64,000 nucleotides of DNA. Source: Lucinisca nassula (Eukaryota > Mollusca > Bivalvia > Lucinida > Lucinidae). Below are positions 1 to 9,091 of the stretch, piece by piece. Location: NCBI GenBank assembly GCA_963580285.1, contig OY757010.1, positions 221,359,234 to 221,423,233 of the forward strand, given 5' to 3'. Below the pieces are notes generated by a model. It ran no database searches. It saw nothing but the letters and a program-made list of their open reading frames with translations, and was not told where the DNA came from. The first letter of the stretch is position 1. Every line of letters begins with the position of its first letter. The position numbers were made by a program, and so were the translations under genes.

Positions 1-49
1 AATATTTCACCAGAAAACGTTTTTGAACTATGCAGGATTTGTTATCGTT

Positions 50-101
<52 letters not shown>

Positions 102-315
102 ATGAGAGAGAACATGTCCGTGTAGTAAGTACCTCTCTAAACACCCCATCATATAGAGAAAACTGGGGTATACAAGGATATGCATCATTATGACGCGATT
201 ATAACGAGCCTATAATCTATGTTTGGAGAAAAATAAAGAAGAAAAATATCACGCTTTTTATCAGAAAAGTTTTCGAGTGATTAAAGAATGCACTACGTCG
301 CACGGATGTATTATC

Positions 316-375
<60 letters not shown>

Positions 376-446
376 TTTATATCCCTTAGTTATGTGTTAG
401 GAATGTCAATACTAGAACTAGAAGCATCAGCTAAAATGAAAGATGG
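1..446. repeat. (GA)n microsatellites in unassigned flanking DNA
   Basis: Two pure GA tracts are visible, about 51-100 and 318-370. Each is preceded by a similar short context containing TTATCGT. The 78-residue frame across the second tract (223-459) is mostly alternating Arg-Glu from the microsatellite and is not a gene. Nothing else is recognised before the TSD of LINE copy A. Confidence 0.9.
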
Positions 447-605
447 AATTTACAAGTGATGATGATGATGATTTCGTGTTTAACGACGCGTCAACCCTCT
501 TTGTGGGTCATAAGCGTCAAACGGTTGATGGTTAAACGGCACGAACAATTATGATGATATTAAAAGTAAAAAGTCAGAATGATAATGTATAAAAATCTGA
601 AACAG

Positions 606-3600
606 TTAAATCTTATGAAAAAGTCCAATTTCTTTTAAGAATAAAATAATATTATCAACAGGTACATCTCGAAACAGTTGTTGCAAAGTGTCAGCTTTGA
701 AATATAAAATACGTGAGGGTGAAAAGTCAACACAGTCAATTAAGATATGTTTCACAGTGAATGGCTGATCACAACCTACACAAGAAGGCTGATCATCACC
801 ATTAAAAATATAAGAATGAGTAACTCTAGTATGGCCGATGCGCAGTCGTGTTAATACTACGTCCTCTTTTCTGGAAAACTGTGGAGGAGAGCATTTTGTA
901 CTAACGACAGGTTTAATGGCATGGAGTTTGTTATTTATTGCACGGTCCCATTCGCCTTGCCATTCCGACAAGATGTATCTGTTGATAAATGGTTTAAAAT
1001 TGTTAAAAGGAATTTTAAAAACAGATGGATCAAGATTGAGCGATTCCTTTGCTTTCTTGTCAGCATATTCATTGCCGACAATGCCAATATGGCTCGGAAG
1101 CCAACAAAACAAGATTTGGTGTGTTTTAGAAATTTCATGATGTTTTTCGATCAATTTTTGAATTTGAGGATTTTTAGATGATGAATGGTCAAAAGCCTTA
1201 AGCACAGAAAGTGAATCCGAAAATATAATTGCTTTTTGAATTGTTGAAGAACTGATAAAATCTAAAGCTAGGTCTATTGCTTTGGCTTCAGCTGTAAAAA
1301 TAGATGAACCATCTGGAAGGCGCATGGTTTTGTGCGTATCTTTAGAAACATACGCACAGCCAACTTTATCTCCTTCTTTGGAACCATCAGTATAGACTTG
1401 CTGGTAATCATTGTAACGTGACTGCAGTACCTGAAAGTTTTGTTTGAGATGTATTGGATTTGATTCGGATTTTTTTCCATCATGTAAGTCGAACAGAATA
1501 GAAGGTTGTTTAATACACCAAGATGGAACTTCGGCGGTTTCATGTTTTTGAATATTTTTAAGGTCGATACCTGAATTTTCCAGCAGTGGTAAAATACGTA
1601 ATCCAAAAGGTTTGATTGCTGTGGGTTTTGTTTCATACTTATCTACAAATTGAGGTCGAAATGAAATTTTGGATGCCGGGTTAGATGGATTTGCAGCAAG
1701 TCTGATAGCATACTGAAGAGAAAGTTTCTCTCTGCGCGAGGTTAAAGATGGTTCACCTGCTTCTACATAAAGGCTTAATACGGGAGAAGTACGGAAGGCT
1801 CCCATGGCCAGACGAAGGCCTTGGTGATGGATAGTATCCAAGGATTTTAAATAGGACTTTCTGGCAGAACCATAAACAACAGACCCATAATCTAATTTAG
1901 ATCTTATTAAAGACCGGTAAAGATGTAATAAAGTATACCGATCTGCTCCCCAACTTGTATGAGCTAAAACTTTCAAAAGATTCAAAGCTTTTAAGCATTT
2001 CGCTTTAAGATATTTAATATGTGGAATAAAAGATAACTTTTGATCAAATATAACCCCAAGAAATTTGGCTTCTTCAACAACAGGAATTTGTGATCCGTAT
2101 AAAAACAGGGAAGGATGTTCGTGTTTCTTCCGTAGTTTACAAAAATGAACACACTGCGTTTTCGACTTGGAGAACTTGAAACCATTTTTATCAGTCCATT
2201 CTTCTATTCTTTTTAAATTTTGTTGTAACTTTCGTTCAATTGTTTTCATATTTTTTGAACGGTAACATATACAAAAATCATCAACATACAATGAACAATC
2301 AGTTTTGTCGTCCAAACATTGTACAATATTGTTTATTTTGATGTTAAATAGCGTAGTTGAAAGAATACTACCCTGTGGGACACCCTGTTCTTGATCATAG
2401 AAATCTGACAGGGTGGACCCCACACGCACCTGAAACATGCGCTCCCCTAAAAAGCTTTCAATAAAACTGGGAAGTTTTCCTCTTAAGCCAATGTTATGTA
2501 GATCTTTCAATATTCCATAACGCCATGTTGTATCATATGCTTTCTCCAAGTCGAAAAAGACAGCCGCTACGTGTTCTTTGTTAATAAAAGCATCTCGTAT
2601 AAATGTTTCTAGTCTTATTAAATTGTCATTGGTACTACGTTCCGAACGAAAGCCCGATTGATATTCTGAAATGAGGTTGTTGGACTCTAAGTACCAGACT
2701 AATCTCTTGTTTATCATTCTCTCCAATGTTTTACACAAACAACTTGTCAAAGCTATCGGACGATAATTTGTAGGTTCTGCATGATCTTTCCCTGGTTTCG
2801 GAATTGGTACAACTGTAGCTACACGCCAACTCTCAGGACAGACCCCCGTTTCCCAAATATTATTAAAGATATCTAAAAGTGTTGTAAGAGAACTTTTTGG
2901 CAGATGCTTAAGCATCTGATAATGAATTTCATCGGGGCCGGTTGCCGTATCATGTGATTTTTCAATGGCTTCAACGAGTTCGGATAAGTTAAATGGTGTG
3001 TTGTATTCTTCGTGATTAAGGGATTTGAAGTTAAGTTTTCTTTTCTCCTGGTCCTTTTTGAAATTTCTAAAAGTGTCAGAATAATTACGCGATGATGAAT
3101 TTCTCAAAAATGTGTGACCAAGAGTATCTGAAATATCTTTTTTTGTTGAAGCTATTGTGTCAAATTCAGTATTTAAATGTGTAAAACTAGAAGACTTTGT
3201 TTTTCCTGAAATTTTTCGTACCATATCCCAAACCTTTTTAATGGGGGTTTTATAGTTCAATTTGGAGACATATTCTCTCCATGACTTTCGTTTGGAAGCT
3301 CGGATTGTTCGCCGAGCTTTAGCTCTAAAAACTTTTACGTCGTTGAGCTTTTCTGAAGTGGGATTTTTGCAGAACTTATTTAGAGCCTGTTTACGCTTTT
3401 TAATAGCTTCTTTACAGTCATTATTAAACCAAGGCTTGCTTTTCTTAGTATTTGTGGAGGTCTTTGGAATGCATTGTTCTGATATGTTAATAAGTGTATC
3501 TGTGAAATCAGAAACAATGTCAGATGATTCATTTAAGTGATCAACTGATAACTCTTCTTCACATAAATTATGGAATAATCCCCAGTCGGCTTTATTCAGT

Positions 3601-4292
3601 TTCCATTTCTGGTTACAGTCTTCATCTGGTTCGTTTACGCTCTCTATTATAACAGGAAAGTGATCACTTCCGCACTGATCATCATGAACAGACCAGTCAT
3701 AGTCCAAGAAGAGAGATGGGTGACACAAAGAGAGATCTAAAGAAGACAAATGACCTGTCGCAGGGTGAAGGTAAGTATAAGATTTATCATTCATCAAGCA
3801 AAGATCGTTCTTTGCAATAAAATCTTCGACAAGTGCTCCTCTGTTATTGACATCTTCACAGCCCCATAGAATATTGTGACCATTGAAGTCGCCAACTAAA
3901 AGATATGGCGATGGAAGTTGACTCAGCAATGAGTCAAGATGTTCGGGCTTTAAAGAAAATGAGGGTGGGATATATAGAGAGCAAACTGTAGTTTCTTTAT
4001 CCAGAGAAACCGATACTGCTACAGCTTGAAGGTCGGTTTTTAATTTGATCTCTCTTTGTGGTAAACATGATTTAACAAAAATTGAGCTGCCACCAGATGG
4101 TTTGTTACCATCAGAATAGATATAGTTGTATGTATTGAAACCCCTGACATCTATGTTGTCATCAGTTTTTAAAAAAGTTTCTTGCAAACAAAACACCGAT
4201 GGGGTTAGTAGCGAAATAAGTAATAAGAGTTCATTATAATTTGATTTAAGACCTCGACAATTCCATTGTATTATTTTGTGTTTTAAATCCAT
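606..4292 (-). CDS. LINE A ORF2: endonuclease, reverse transcriptase, RNase H polyprotein
   Basis: This 1228-residue protein is intact. Residues 1-225 form an AP-type endonuclease: WN at 10-11, LQET with Glu38, GDFN at 134-137, SLD near 186 and SDH at 209-211. Residues ~450-760 are the reverse transcriptase: PIPKPG at 496-501, FDLEKAYD at 580-587, GVPQGS at 637-642 and catalytic YVDD at 669-672. Residues ~965-1085 are RNase H, with YTDGS (Asp969), Glu1002, Asp1026 and Asp1078, i.e. the full DEDD set. A C-terminal C-x2-C-x7-H-x4-C lies at 1171-1187. Such proteins nick target DNA and copy the element RNA by target-primed reverse transcription in the nucleus. The ATG is 32 nt downstream of the ORF1 stop. 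The start is supported because homologous copies begin with the same MDLKHKIIQWNC. Confidence 0.95.
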   Translation of the reverse strand: MDLKHKIIQWNCRGLKSNYNELLLLISLLTPSVFCLQETFLKTDDNIDVRGFNTYNYIYSDGNKPSGGSSIFVKSCLPQREIKLKTDLQAVAVSVSLDKETTVCSLYIPPSFSLKPEHLDSLLSQLPSPYLLVGDFNGHNILWGCEDVNNRGALVEDFIAKNDLCLMNDKSYTYLHPATGHLSSLDLSLCHPSLFLDYDWSVHDDQCGSDHFPVIIESVNEPDEDCNQKWKLNKADWGLFHNLCEEELSVDHLNESSDIVSDFTDTLINISEQCIPKTSTNTKKSKPWFNNDCKEAIKKRKQALNKFCKNPTSEKLNDVKVFRAKARRTIRASKRKSWREYVSKLNYKTPIKKVWDMVRKISGKTKSSSFTHLNTEFDTIASTKKDISDTLGHTFLRNSSSRNYSDTFRNFKKDQEKRKLNFKSLNHEEYNTPFNLSELVEAIEKSHDTATGPDEIHYQMLKHLPKSSLTTLLDIFNNIWETGVCPESWRVATVVPIPKPGKDHAEPTNYRPIALTSCLCKTLERMINKRLVWYLESNNLISEYQSGFRSERSTNDNLIRLETFIRDAFINKEHVAAVFFDLEKAYDTTWRYGILKDLHNIGLRGKLPSFIESFLGERMFQVRVGSTLSDFYDQEQGVPQGSILSTTLFNIKINNIVQCLDDKTDCSLYVDDFCICYRSKNMKTIERKLQQNLKRIEEWTDKNGFKFSKSKTQCVHFCKLRKKHEHPSLFLYGSQIPVVEEAKFLGVIFDQKLSFIPHIKYLKAKCLKALNLLKVLAHTSWGADRYTLLHLYRSLIRSKLDYGSVVYGSARKSYLKSLDTIHHQGLRLAMGAFRTSPVLSLYVEAGEPSLTSRREKLSLQYAIRLAANPSNPASKISFRPQFVDKYETKPTAIKPFGLRILPLLENSGIDLKNIQKHETAEVPSWCIKQPSILFDLHDGKKSESNPIHLKQNFQVLQSRYNDYQQVYTDGSKEGDKVGCAYVSKDTHKTMRLPDGSSIFTAEAKAIDLALDFISSSTIQKAIIFSDSLSVLKAFDHSSSKNPQIQKLIEKHHEISKTHQILFCWLPSHIGIVGNEYADKKAKESLNLDPSVFKIPFNNFKPFINRYILSEWQGEWDRAINNKLHAIKPVVSTKCSPPQFSRKEDVVLTRLRIGHTRVTHSYIFNGDDQPSCVGCDQPFTVKHILIDCVDFSPSRILYFKADTLQQLFRDVPVDNIILFLKEIGLFHKI

Positions 4293-4324
4293 TTTAAGGA
4301 GAGATATTTAAAGACTAGAAACTA

Positions 4325-5719
4325 TTATGGAGGTGCAATTGGTGATATAGATCTGCTACCACCAGCTCGTGGTGTGGCAGACCTCGATCTGTTATTGCCA
4401 CTTGGTGATGATGGAGTTTCAGTCAACTCCATATCACTGTCACTCAAAGATCCGAATCTGTTCTGAAATTTTATATTGTCTCTTTCCATTTTACGTTGTC
4501 TGTCTGTTTGTCTTTGAGACAATTGATGTTTTTTTATCGGATCTTGCGACCCCTTATTAGTTCGACCTGGGTCGGGTTTCTCTTTTACATTCGGCGCTGG
4601 CTTCGGTACGGTCGCTGTCGACCGATCCGAAGCAACCTGGATTGCGCCTTTTGATAAATTGGTTGAACTTTGTGGTGCTGGAGTGGATTTACTCCATGCA
4701 CCAGACTTTTTCAGTTCAGCAATGTATGATTCAGCAGTCTGTGTTGCGGAGCTGGTACATTTTACACCAGCACCCTTTGTGATGCTGGCGAAACTGGTGG
4801 TTGGTGTTATGTATCGCTCTTCGACAATCTTCCGCGCTTCTGGGAATGTTATCCCCCTTTGGTATTTGACGGTAAGTATTTCTTTTTCTTTTTTCCACGC
4901 CGGACAGTCTCGGGAGAAAACAGCATGTTTGCCATCACAATTTACGCATTTGGGTTCATTTTTGCAGTTGAGGTGATTATCAACATGCTTTTCTTCACCA
5001 CAATTAGGACAGAGTTTTTTTCTCTGACATCTGCTTTCGTGATGGCCAAAAGCCTGACAAGAGTAACATCTAAGAGGGTTTGGGATGTATACCTCTACGT
5101 TAATGGAAAGATATGCTACTTTGATTTTCTTGGGTAGAATTGGTGTATTAAAAGTCAACACATAAGTTGCTGTTGGTTTTAGTACACCATTTCTACGAAC
5201 TTGAATGTTACGAACACCAACAACTCCCTGATCCTTAAGGTTATCGACTATCTCTTCATCTGAGCAAGGACGCAGTTCTGGACTGCGAATCACTCCCTTA
5301 GATGAATTGAGCGTGTTATGTAAAGCGACTTTAACTTTTAGATCAAAGAGTTTGTTGGTGTTTAGCAGGCTTACCACTTGCTGTTTTTTCTCGACTTCCA
5401 AGAGAAGATCACCCGATTTGAGTTGTTTTATACTCTTAGGGTGTCCGGCAATGGAGAGAATACTTTTCTCGATGACGAAGGGGGAAAGGCTAGATACAGT
5501 TCGTGTATCGTCAAGTGACGTAACGACCAAGAAACGCGGAACATTGTCAAAATTTGGTTCAGCAGACTGCTGACTAGATTGTTGACTTGACTGCTGACTG
5601 GATTGTTGACTGTGTTCATCCGATTCGGATGAATCTTCTTGTTTTTTACGTTTAGGTGCGTTGTGGTTAGGTGATTTGCGGTTAGGTGATTTGCGGTTAT
5701 GTTTTTTTCCAGGAGCCAT
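4325..5719 (-). CDS. LINE A ORF1: gag-like nucleic-acid-binding protein with three CCHC knuckles
   Basis: This 464-residue protein has a basic N-terminus (MAPGKKHNRK), a low-complexity SQQ repeat at ~38-52, a conserved central region starting PRFLVV at 61, then three zinc knuckles. These are C218-C221-H226-C231, C237-C240-H245-C252 and C258-C261-H265-C272. The C-terminus is acidic then Ser/Arg rich and contains NRFGSLSDSDME. Three knuckles before an EN/RT ORF are typical of ORF1 in the I/Jockey group, which binds the element RNA in a ribonucleoprotein. The start is the first ATG of the conserved frame and matches the position used in copies H and J. The role is from family knowledge; no activity can be read from sequence. 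Confidence 0.9.
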   Translation of the reverse strand: MAPGKKHNRKSPNRKSPNHNAPKRKKQEDSSESDEHSQQSSQQSSQQSSQQSAEPNFDNVPRFLVVTSLDDTRTVSSLSPFVIEKSILSIAGHPKSIKQLKSGDLLLEVEKKQQVVSLLNTNKLFDLKVKVALHNTLNSSKGVIRSPELRPCSDEEIVDNLKDQGVVGVRNIQVRRNGVLKPTATYVLTFNTPILPKKIKVAYLSINVEVYIPNPLRCYSCQAFGHHESRCQRKKLCPNCGEEKHVDNHLNCKNEPKCVNCDGKHAVFSRDCPAWKKEKEILTVKYQRGITFPEARKIVEERYITPTTSFASITKGAGVKCTSSATQTAESYIAELKKSGAWSKSTPAPQSSTNLSKGAIQVASDRSTATVPKPAPNVKEKPDPGRTNKGSQDPIKKHQLSQRQTDRQRKMERDNIKFQNRFGSLSDSDMELTETPSSPSGNNRSRSATPRAGGSRSISPIAPP

Positions 5720-6267
5720 AAGAAAAAAATTCTAGTTTCGTCCCAAGTGCTCTCCGCCCTCCGTGGAGCCCTACAAGGGAACACCATACTGGAGTGGTTA
5801 TCCAACTCGCAGATGTTAGAGATACACGTGAGATATACTCGTATAAACAAAATGCCTACACGATTGATCCGTTAAGCCACCGCCTTCTAGAGATAAAAAG
5901 ACAGAAAAGGGTAAGGTAAATGGGCATATGGTTGGTATCAGGAAAGATACAAAAAGAGTTGAAGAGAAAGCAAAGCGGTATCTCTAGGGCTCGGCGTGAC
6001 CAGCCGATTGACCGTGCCGGACCGCACGGCCACCCGTCTACACCGAAAAGCCAGGCCAAAGAGGCGTGTTGGGCACCTGAAGCACCGCCACCTCAGGTAA
6101 CCCTCAACCTCCAGGATCCCTTCTTCCGGTTTACAGGACGCCACCCACGGCAAACGGGTGGTACTTCCTTTAGCTCTTCCCAGTGGGCACATTGACCACA
6201 GCAGCAACGTGCCCAGTGGGAATTGAGCCCCCAGGGCCACGGCAAGGCAGGAAGTAATACCTGGGGG
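5720..6267 (-). promoter_or_regulatory. LINE A 5' UTR with terminal stem and internal hairpin
   Basis: This leader is ~550 nt. The first eight sense nucleotides (6260-6267) can pair perfectly with 6228-6235, closing a short domain. Just inside it is a long inverted repeat, TTCCCACTGGGCAC against GTGCCCACTGGGAA (about 6170-6225). The leader recurs in copies B, D, H and J. An internal promoter is expected for LINEs of this type, but no promoter motif is visible. Confidence 0.6.
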
Positions 6268-6280
6268 AATTTACAAGTGA

Positions 6281-6559
6281 AAATGTTATTTCCCTTCTTT
6301 GTTCCAAGCGATGATCTCAACCGTGAGGCGTCACTTTTGCAGATACTAAGAGCAAAATTACAGAAATGTAACAATTATGTTCAAATTTTGACAAGTTTTA
6401 AATCCCCATCAGTTCACCCGACAGTTCTGCGAGTGCTTTGATTATGCGGGGAATGTGCTCTCCCACCTAAGGTAGGTTGCATTACGCTAATAGTTCGGTC
6501 TTCGAGACTGCTTATAGATATATGGGTCTGATAAAAGTGTATATATGTGGGTCTGGTAT
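6281..6559. other. Unassigned spacer
   Basis: This stretch runs from the 5' TSD of LINE A to the SINE-like repeat at 6570. It has no recognisable coding region, repeat or RNA. Short overlapping frames here are not supported. Confidence 0.6.
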
Positions 6560-6569
6560 AAGTGTACAT

Positions 6570-6906
6570 GTTTTGATTTGTTTGTTTGTTGATTTGAGGT
6601 AAAACGTCCCCGTCAAAACCGTAAAGGTCATTTTGGAGACATTGCTTCCAATTTAGTGGGACTTTTACCGACATTGAAATGAAATGACATTTCAAGCCCT
6701 GTCGCCCAATGAAACCAATAGGGTTTATAAGCATGGACGGTCCGATTCGTACGCAACGCTCTGCCCGGGCAGGCTTAGACCCCCAATCGGCGGTTCACCA
6801 GTACTCGTGCGCGGGTCGGAATCAGCTCTGCGTGGAAGCATCATGAAGCCCATATATTTCATCAAGCTCCGAGGGGCGCGAGGAATGGGGGGGGGGGGGG
6901 GGGGGC
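6570..6906 (-). mobile_element. SINE-like repeat, minus-strand copy
   Basis: This ~337-bp unit is the reverse complement of the repeat at 7064-7362 and resembles that at 53438-53725. The 3' end in sense orientation is the conserved GACGTTAAAC block followed by an AAATCAAAC-type tail. A 10-bp direct repeat, aagtgtacat, flanks it at 6560-6569 and 6907-6916. The distal end holds a poly-G run (poly-C in sense). It has no ORF. I call it SINE-like from size, TSDs and tail; no convincing A or B box was found. Confidence 0.75.
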
Positions 6907-7063
6907 AAGTGTACATTTCAATTTAAACTAAGTACAAAGCGAATGTGGATGACATGTCACGCCGACGGCCCATCATGCAGACACGCCTATAAAATTTTGA
7001 TCCCCTTAAACCCCACTTTTATATACTCAAACTGAGTTTACAGTGGTATACATTATTTTACAC

Positions 7064-7362
7064 GGCCCCCGCCCATCGGGGCTTGAAGAGATAGATGGGC
7101 TGCACGATGCTTCCACGCAGAGCTGAAACTGACCCGCACATGAGTACTGGCAAACCGCTTAGAGGATCTAAGCCTGCCCAGGTAAAGTGGTGCGAGTCGG
7201 ACCTCCATGCCTATAAACCCTATTGGTTTCATTGGGCGACAGGGCTTGAGACGTCATTTCATCTCAATGTCGGGTAAAAGTCCCACAAAATTGGAAGCAA
7301 CGTCTCCAAAATGACCTATACAGTGTTGACGGGGACGTTAAACCACAAATCAAACAAAACAA
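7064..7362 (+). mobile_element. SINE-like repeat, plus-strand copy
   Basis: This ~299-bp unit is flanked by a perfect 14-bp TSD, acattattttacac, at 7050-7063 and 7363-7376. The body matches the inverted copy at 6570-6906, so the two can form a long hairpin around a ~150-bp spacer. The 3' part, ending in the GACGGGGACGTTAAAC block and an A/C-rich tail, is the best-conserved section across all copies in the window. Confidence 0.82.
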
Positions 7363-7376
7363 ACATTATTTTACAC

Positions 7377-8049
7377 ATTGTGAGGAATCGCAGGATTTTA
7401 TCTGAAACAAAATGGTGGTTAAATTTTGCCAATGTATTTAAATATTAGGCGTGTGTTCGTTGTGTATATTTTTATAATTCCCCTTTTTATAATTCCCCTT
7501 AATAGTTAGTAAAGTTCGAGTGAGCCTGCACATAAATTTAACATTTCGATTAAAAAAAAACAACCAAAAAAAAAAAACGTTTACTTCGTTATTTGCATCT
7601 ATAGCCTCGCTTTTACGGTCCTTTCAAGACTATTTCACTTTTTCTACCCGAATCTTCATCAAAGGTGGGCGAAAACCGGATGCCTGGAGAAAAACAACCT
7701 TAACTTCCGATACAGAACTTGCCCCCCCCCCCCCTCAACTGCCCCTGTCATGGACTACAATGGTACCGTTCATACCTGTACAACCACCATTGTTAGATTA
7801 TTCAGACGATTCATTATGTATTTCCTTATTTCAAATGTGTATCCTCGTTAGAACCGCCTCAGTTAGTACCCACAACCTACGCTTCAGAGCACAAACAAGG
7901 AGACTCACAGGCCATATAAAGATTTAAGTGGTTTTGGAATTGAAGAAAGATAATAATCAGATATGAAATCGAAATAAACGTAGGGTACATGTAATTATTT
8001 TGAGTAAAATTTAAACCATTTGTACCAGAAACCCCAAAACGGTTATCCT
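7377..8049. other. Unassigned AT-rich spacer
   Basis: Contains an A-rich run near 7550-7577 and a poly-C run near 7722-7733. The 135-codon frame at 7520-7927 is low complexity and matches nothing recognisable. No element boundaries are seen. Confidence 0.5.
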
Positions 8050-8121
8050 GGCAAACAGTGCAGGCCCAGATCAGACATCACAGAACGCGGCGTCTGATCA
8101 GGGCCTCCGCAGTTTGCTTAA
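8050..8121. repeat. Short palindromic MITE-like repeat
   Basis: An imperfect inverted repeat is built from GGCAAAC and AGGCCCAGATCAGAC on the left against GTCTGATCAGGGCCT and GTTTGC on the right, with a GC-rich centre. The whole unit is ~70 bp and has no coding capacity. Its form is that of a small foldback or MITE; the family is not known to me. Confidence 0.6.
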
Positions 8122-8884
8122 AGTTCAGTCATTTTCAAAATATTTTTTGAAGAAAACACAACCTGTCACCCCTAAATTTTGAAATGGACTCCTGCTATAT
8201 ATAAGGAGGAAGATTCCATTGGGTACTAAAAGGGGCTAAAGCAAATAATAATTATGATCGATGTAACGGTCTATTTCCCTGTTCTTGTTTTCATTTTTCG
8301 GAGACACTGTAATATTTTGAGGTAGGATGACAAGTTCTGCAACGGATTGGCAAGTATTTTTTTTTCTCCAAATACTCCGGTTTTCGGCCAACTCCAATTA
8401 ATGATCAGCTCAAACAAGTCAAATAGTATAAAAATGCCGAAAATCCAAAACCACCACAAAAGTTGTAAACGCACTGCATAATTACGTTTCGAAGGAGAAC
8501 ATTTTCCAAACTGTTATCTTTTGCTGCGCAATGTGGCCGTCAGAACAAGAAATCGATACCACCCACAGCTAAATGAGTTTTGTTGTCGGGTGTTATATAT
8601 ACTACAGGTACGTTTACGAGGTGATATATATTCTTATCTTGAAGTTAAATACGCTCTTGTGCTAACCGACACAAGGGAGACTACCGTGAAACCCCATATA
8701 TATATAATCGCTACAAAACCGTGTTGCTAGCCAACAACCTAGGGAAAGTAAACTCGATGCCCTGAATCCACTGCAGGGCATGAGAAAATGCGGGGTGGTA
8801 TGAACACCCCGCAATTTTTTCACACCCCACAAAAAAGGTTTTATATAGAAAAACACCCCGTATCTGGCAACTTTCTTAGTATAT
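8122..8884. other. Unassigned spacer
   Basis: No coding region is supported. A local inverted repeat with CGGGGTG/CACCCCG arms is visible at ~8791-8812, and short AT dinucleotide tracts occur at ~8697 and ~8881. Confidence 0.5.
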
Positions 8885-9089
8885 ATATATATAGTTCATT
8901 TTTTTCTGTTTTCAGACTGCAGCTGGTCTGCATGTCTGAATTCCTGCAAAAGTTAACGACTCATTCTTTCGTTTTTCGATATACTGTGAATTATACTGTT
9001 AATTATTTGTTACATGTTCTAATATAGTCTTTCTCGTTTCAGTCTGGCCTAGCCGTCTGACCAACTAGAAGATATATTTGTTAATTTTG
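8885..9089 (+). mobile_element. Tx1-like copy 1, outermost 5' leader segment
   Basis: This segment matches 31460-31650 block for block, including CAGACTGCAGCTGG, a TTCGTTTTCGATA stretch and GGCCTAGCCGTCTGAC. In the other copy it runs straight on into the leader of a Tx1-like element. Here that continuity is broken by the foldback element and resumes at 12443. Confidence 0.7.
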
Positions 9090-9091
9090 TA

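Larger units (their letters stand above)
460..6267 (-). mobile_element. LINE copy A, full-length I-like non-LTR retrotransposon
   Basis: This is a complete ~5.8-kb element on the minus strand. It has a (TGA)n tail at 460, a 3' UTR with the block shared by all copies, ORF2, ORF1 and a 5' UTR that starts CCCCCAGG in sense orientation. It is flanked by a perfect 13-bp TSD, aatttacaagtga, at 447-459 and 6268-6280. Both ORFs are open, so this is one of the two best candidates for a recently mobile copy. EN, RT, RNase H and a CCHC together place it in the I superfamily; a Nimb-like clade is my guess and needs a phylogeny. Confidence 0.93.

Noticed and set aside
838..1140. Plus-strand 60-120 codon frames over LINE ORF2 (e.g. 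838-1140, 3262-3540, 17362-17640, 57744-58022)
   Set aside because: They lie antisense to conserved ORF2 codons and are conserved only because ORF2 is. No independent motif.
6170..6267. HDV-like ribozyme at the LINE 5' end
   Set aside because: The helix layout is suggestive, but the first base is C rather than G, no P1.1 pair follows P1, and the segment before the second P2 strand lacks the expected catalytic C context. Kept only as a structured 5' end.
7520..7927. 135-codon frame as a host gene
   Set aside because: Low-complexity start (Lys/Asn run, Pro run), no recognisable domain, and surrounding sequence is unassigned repeats.
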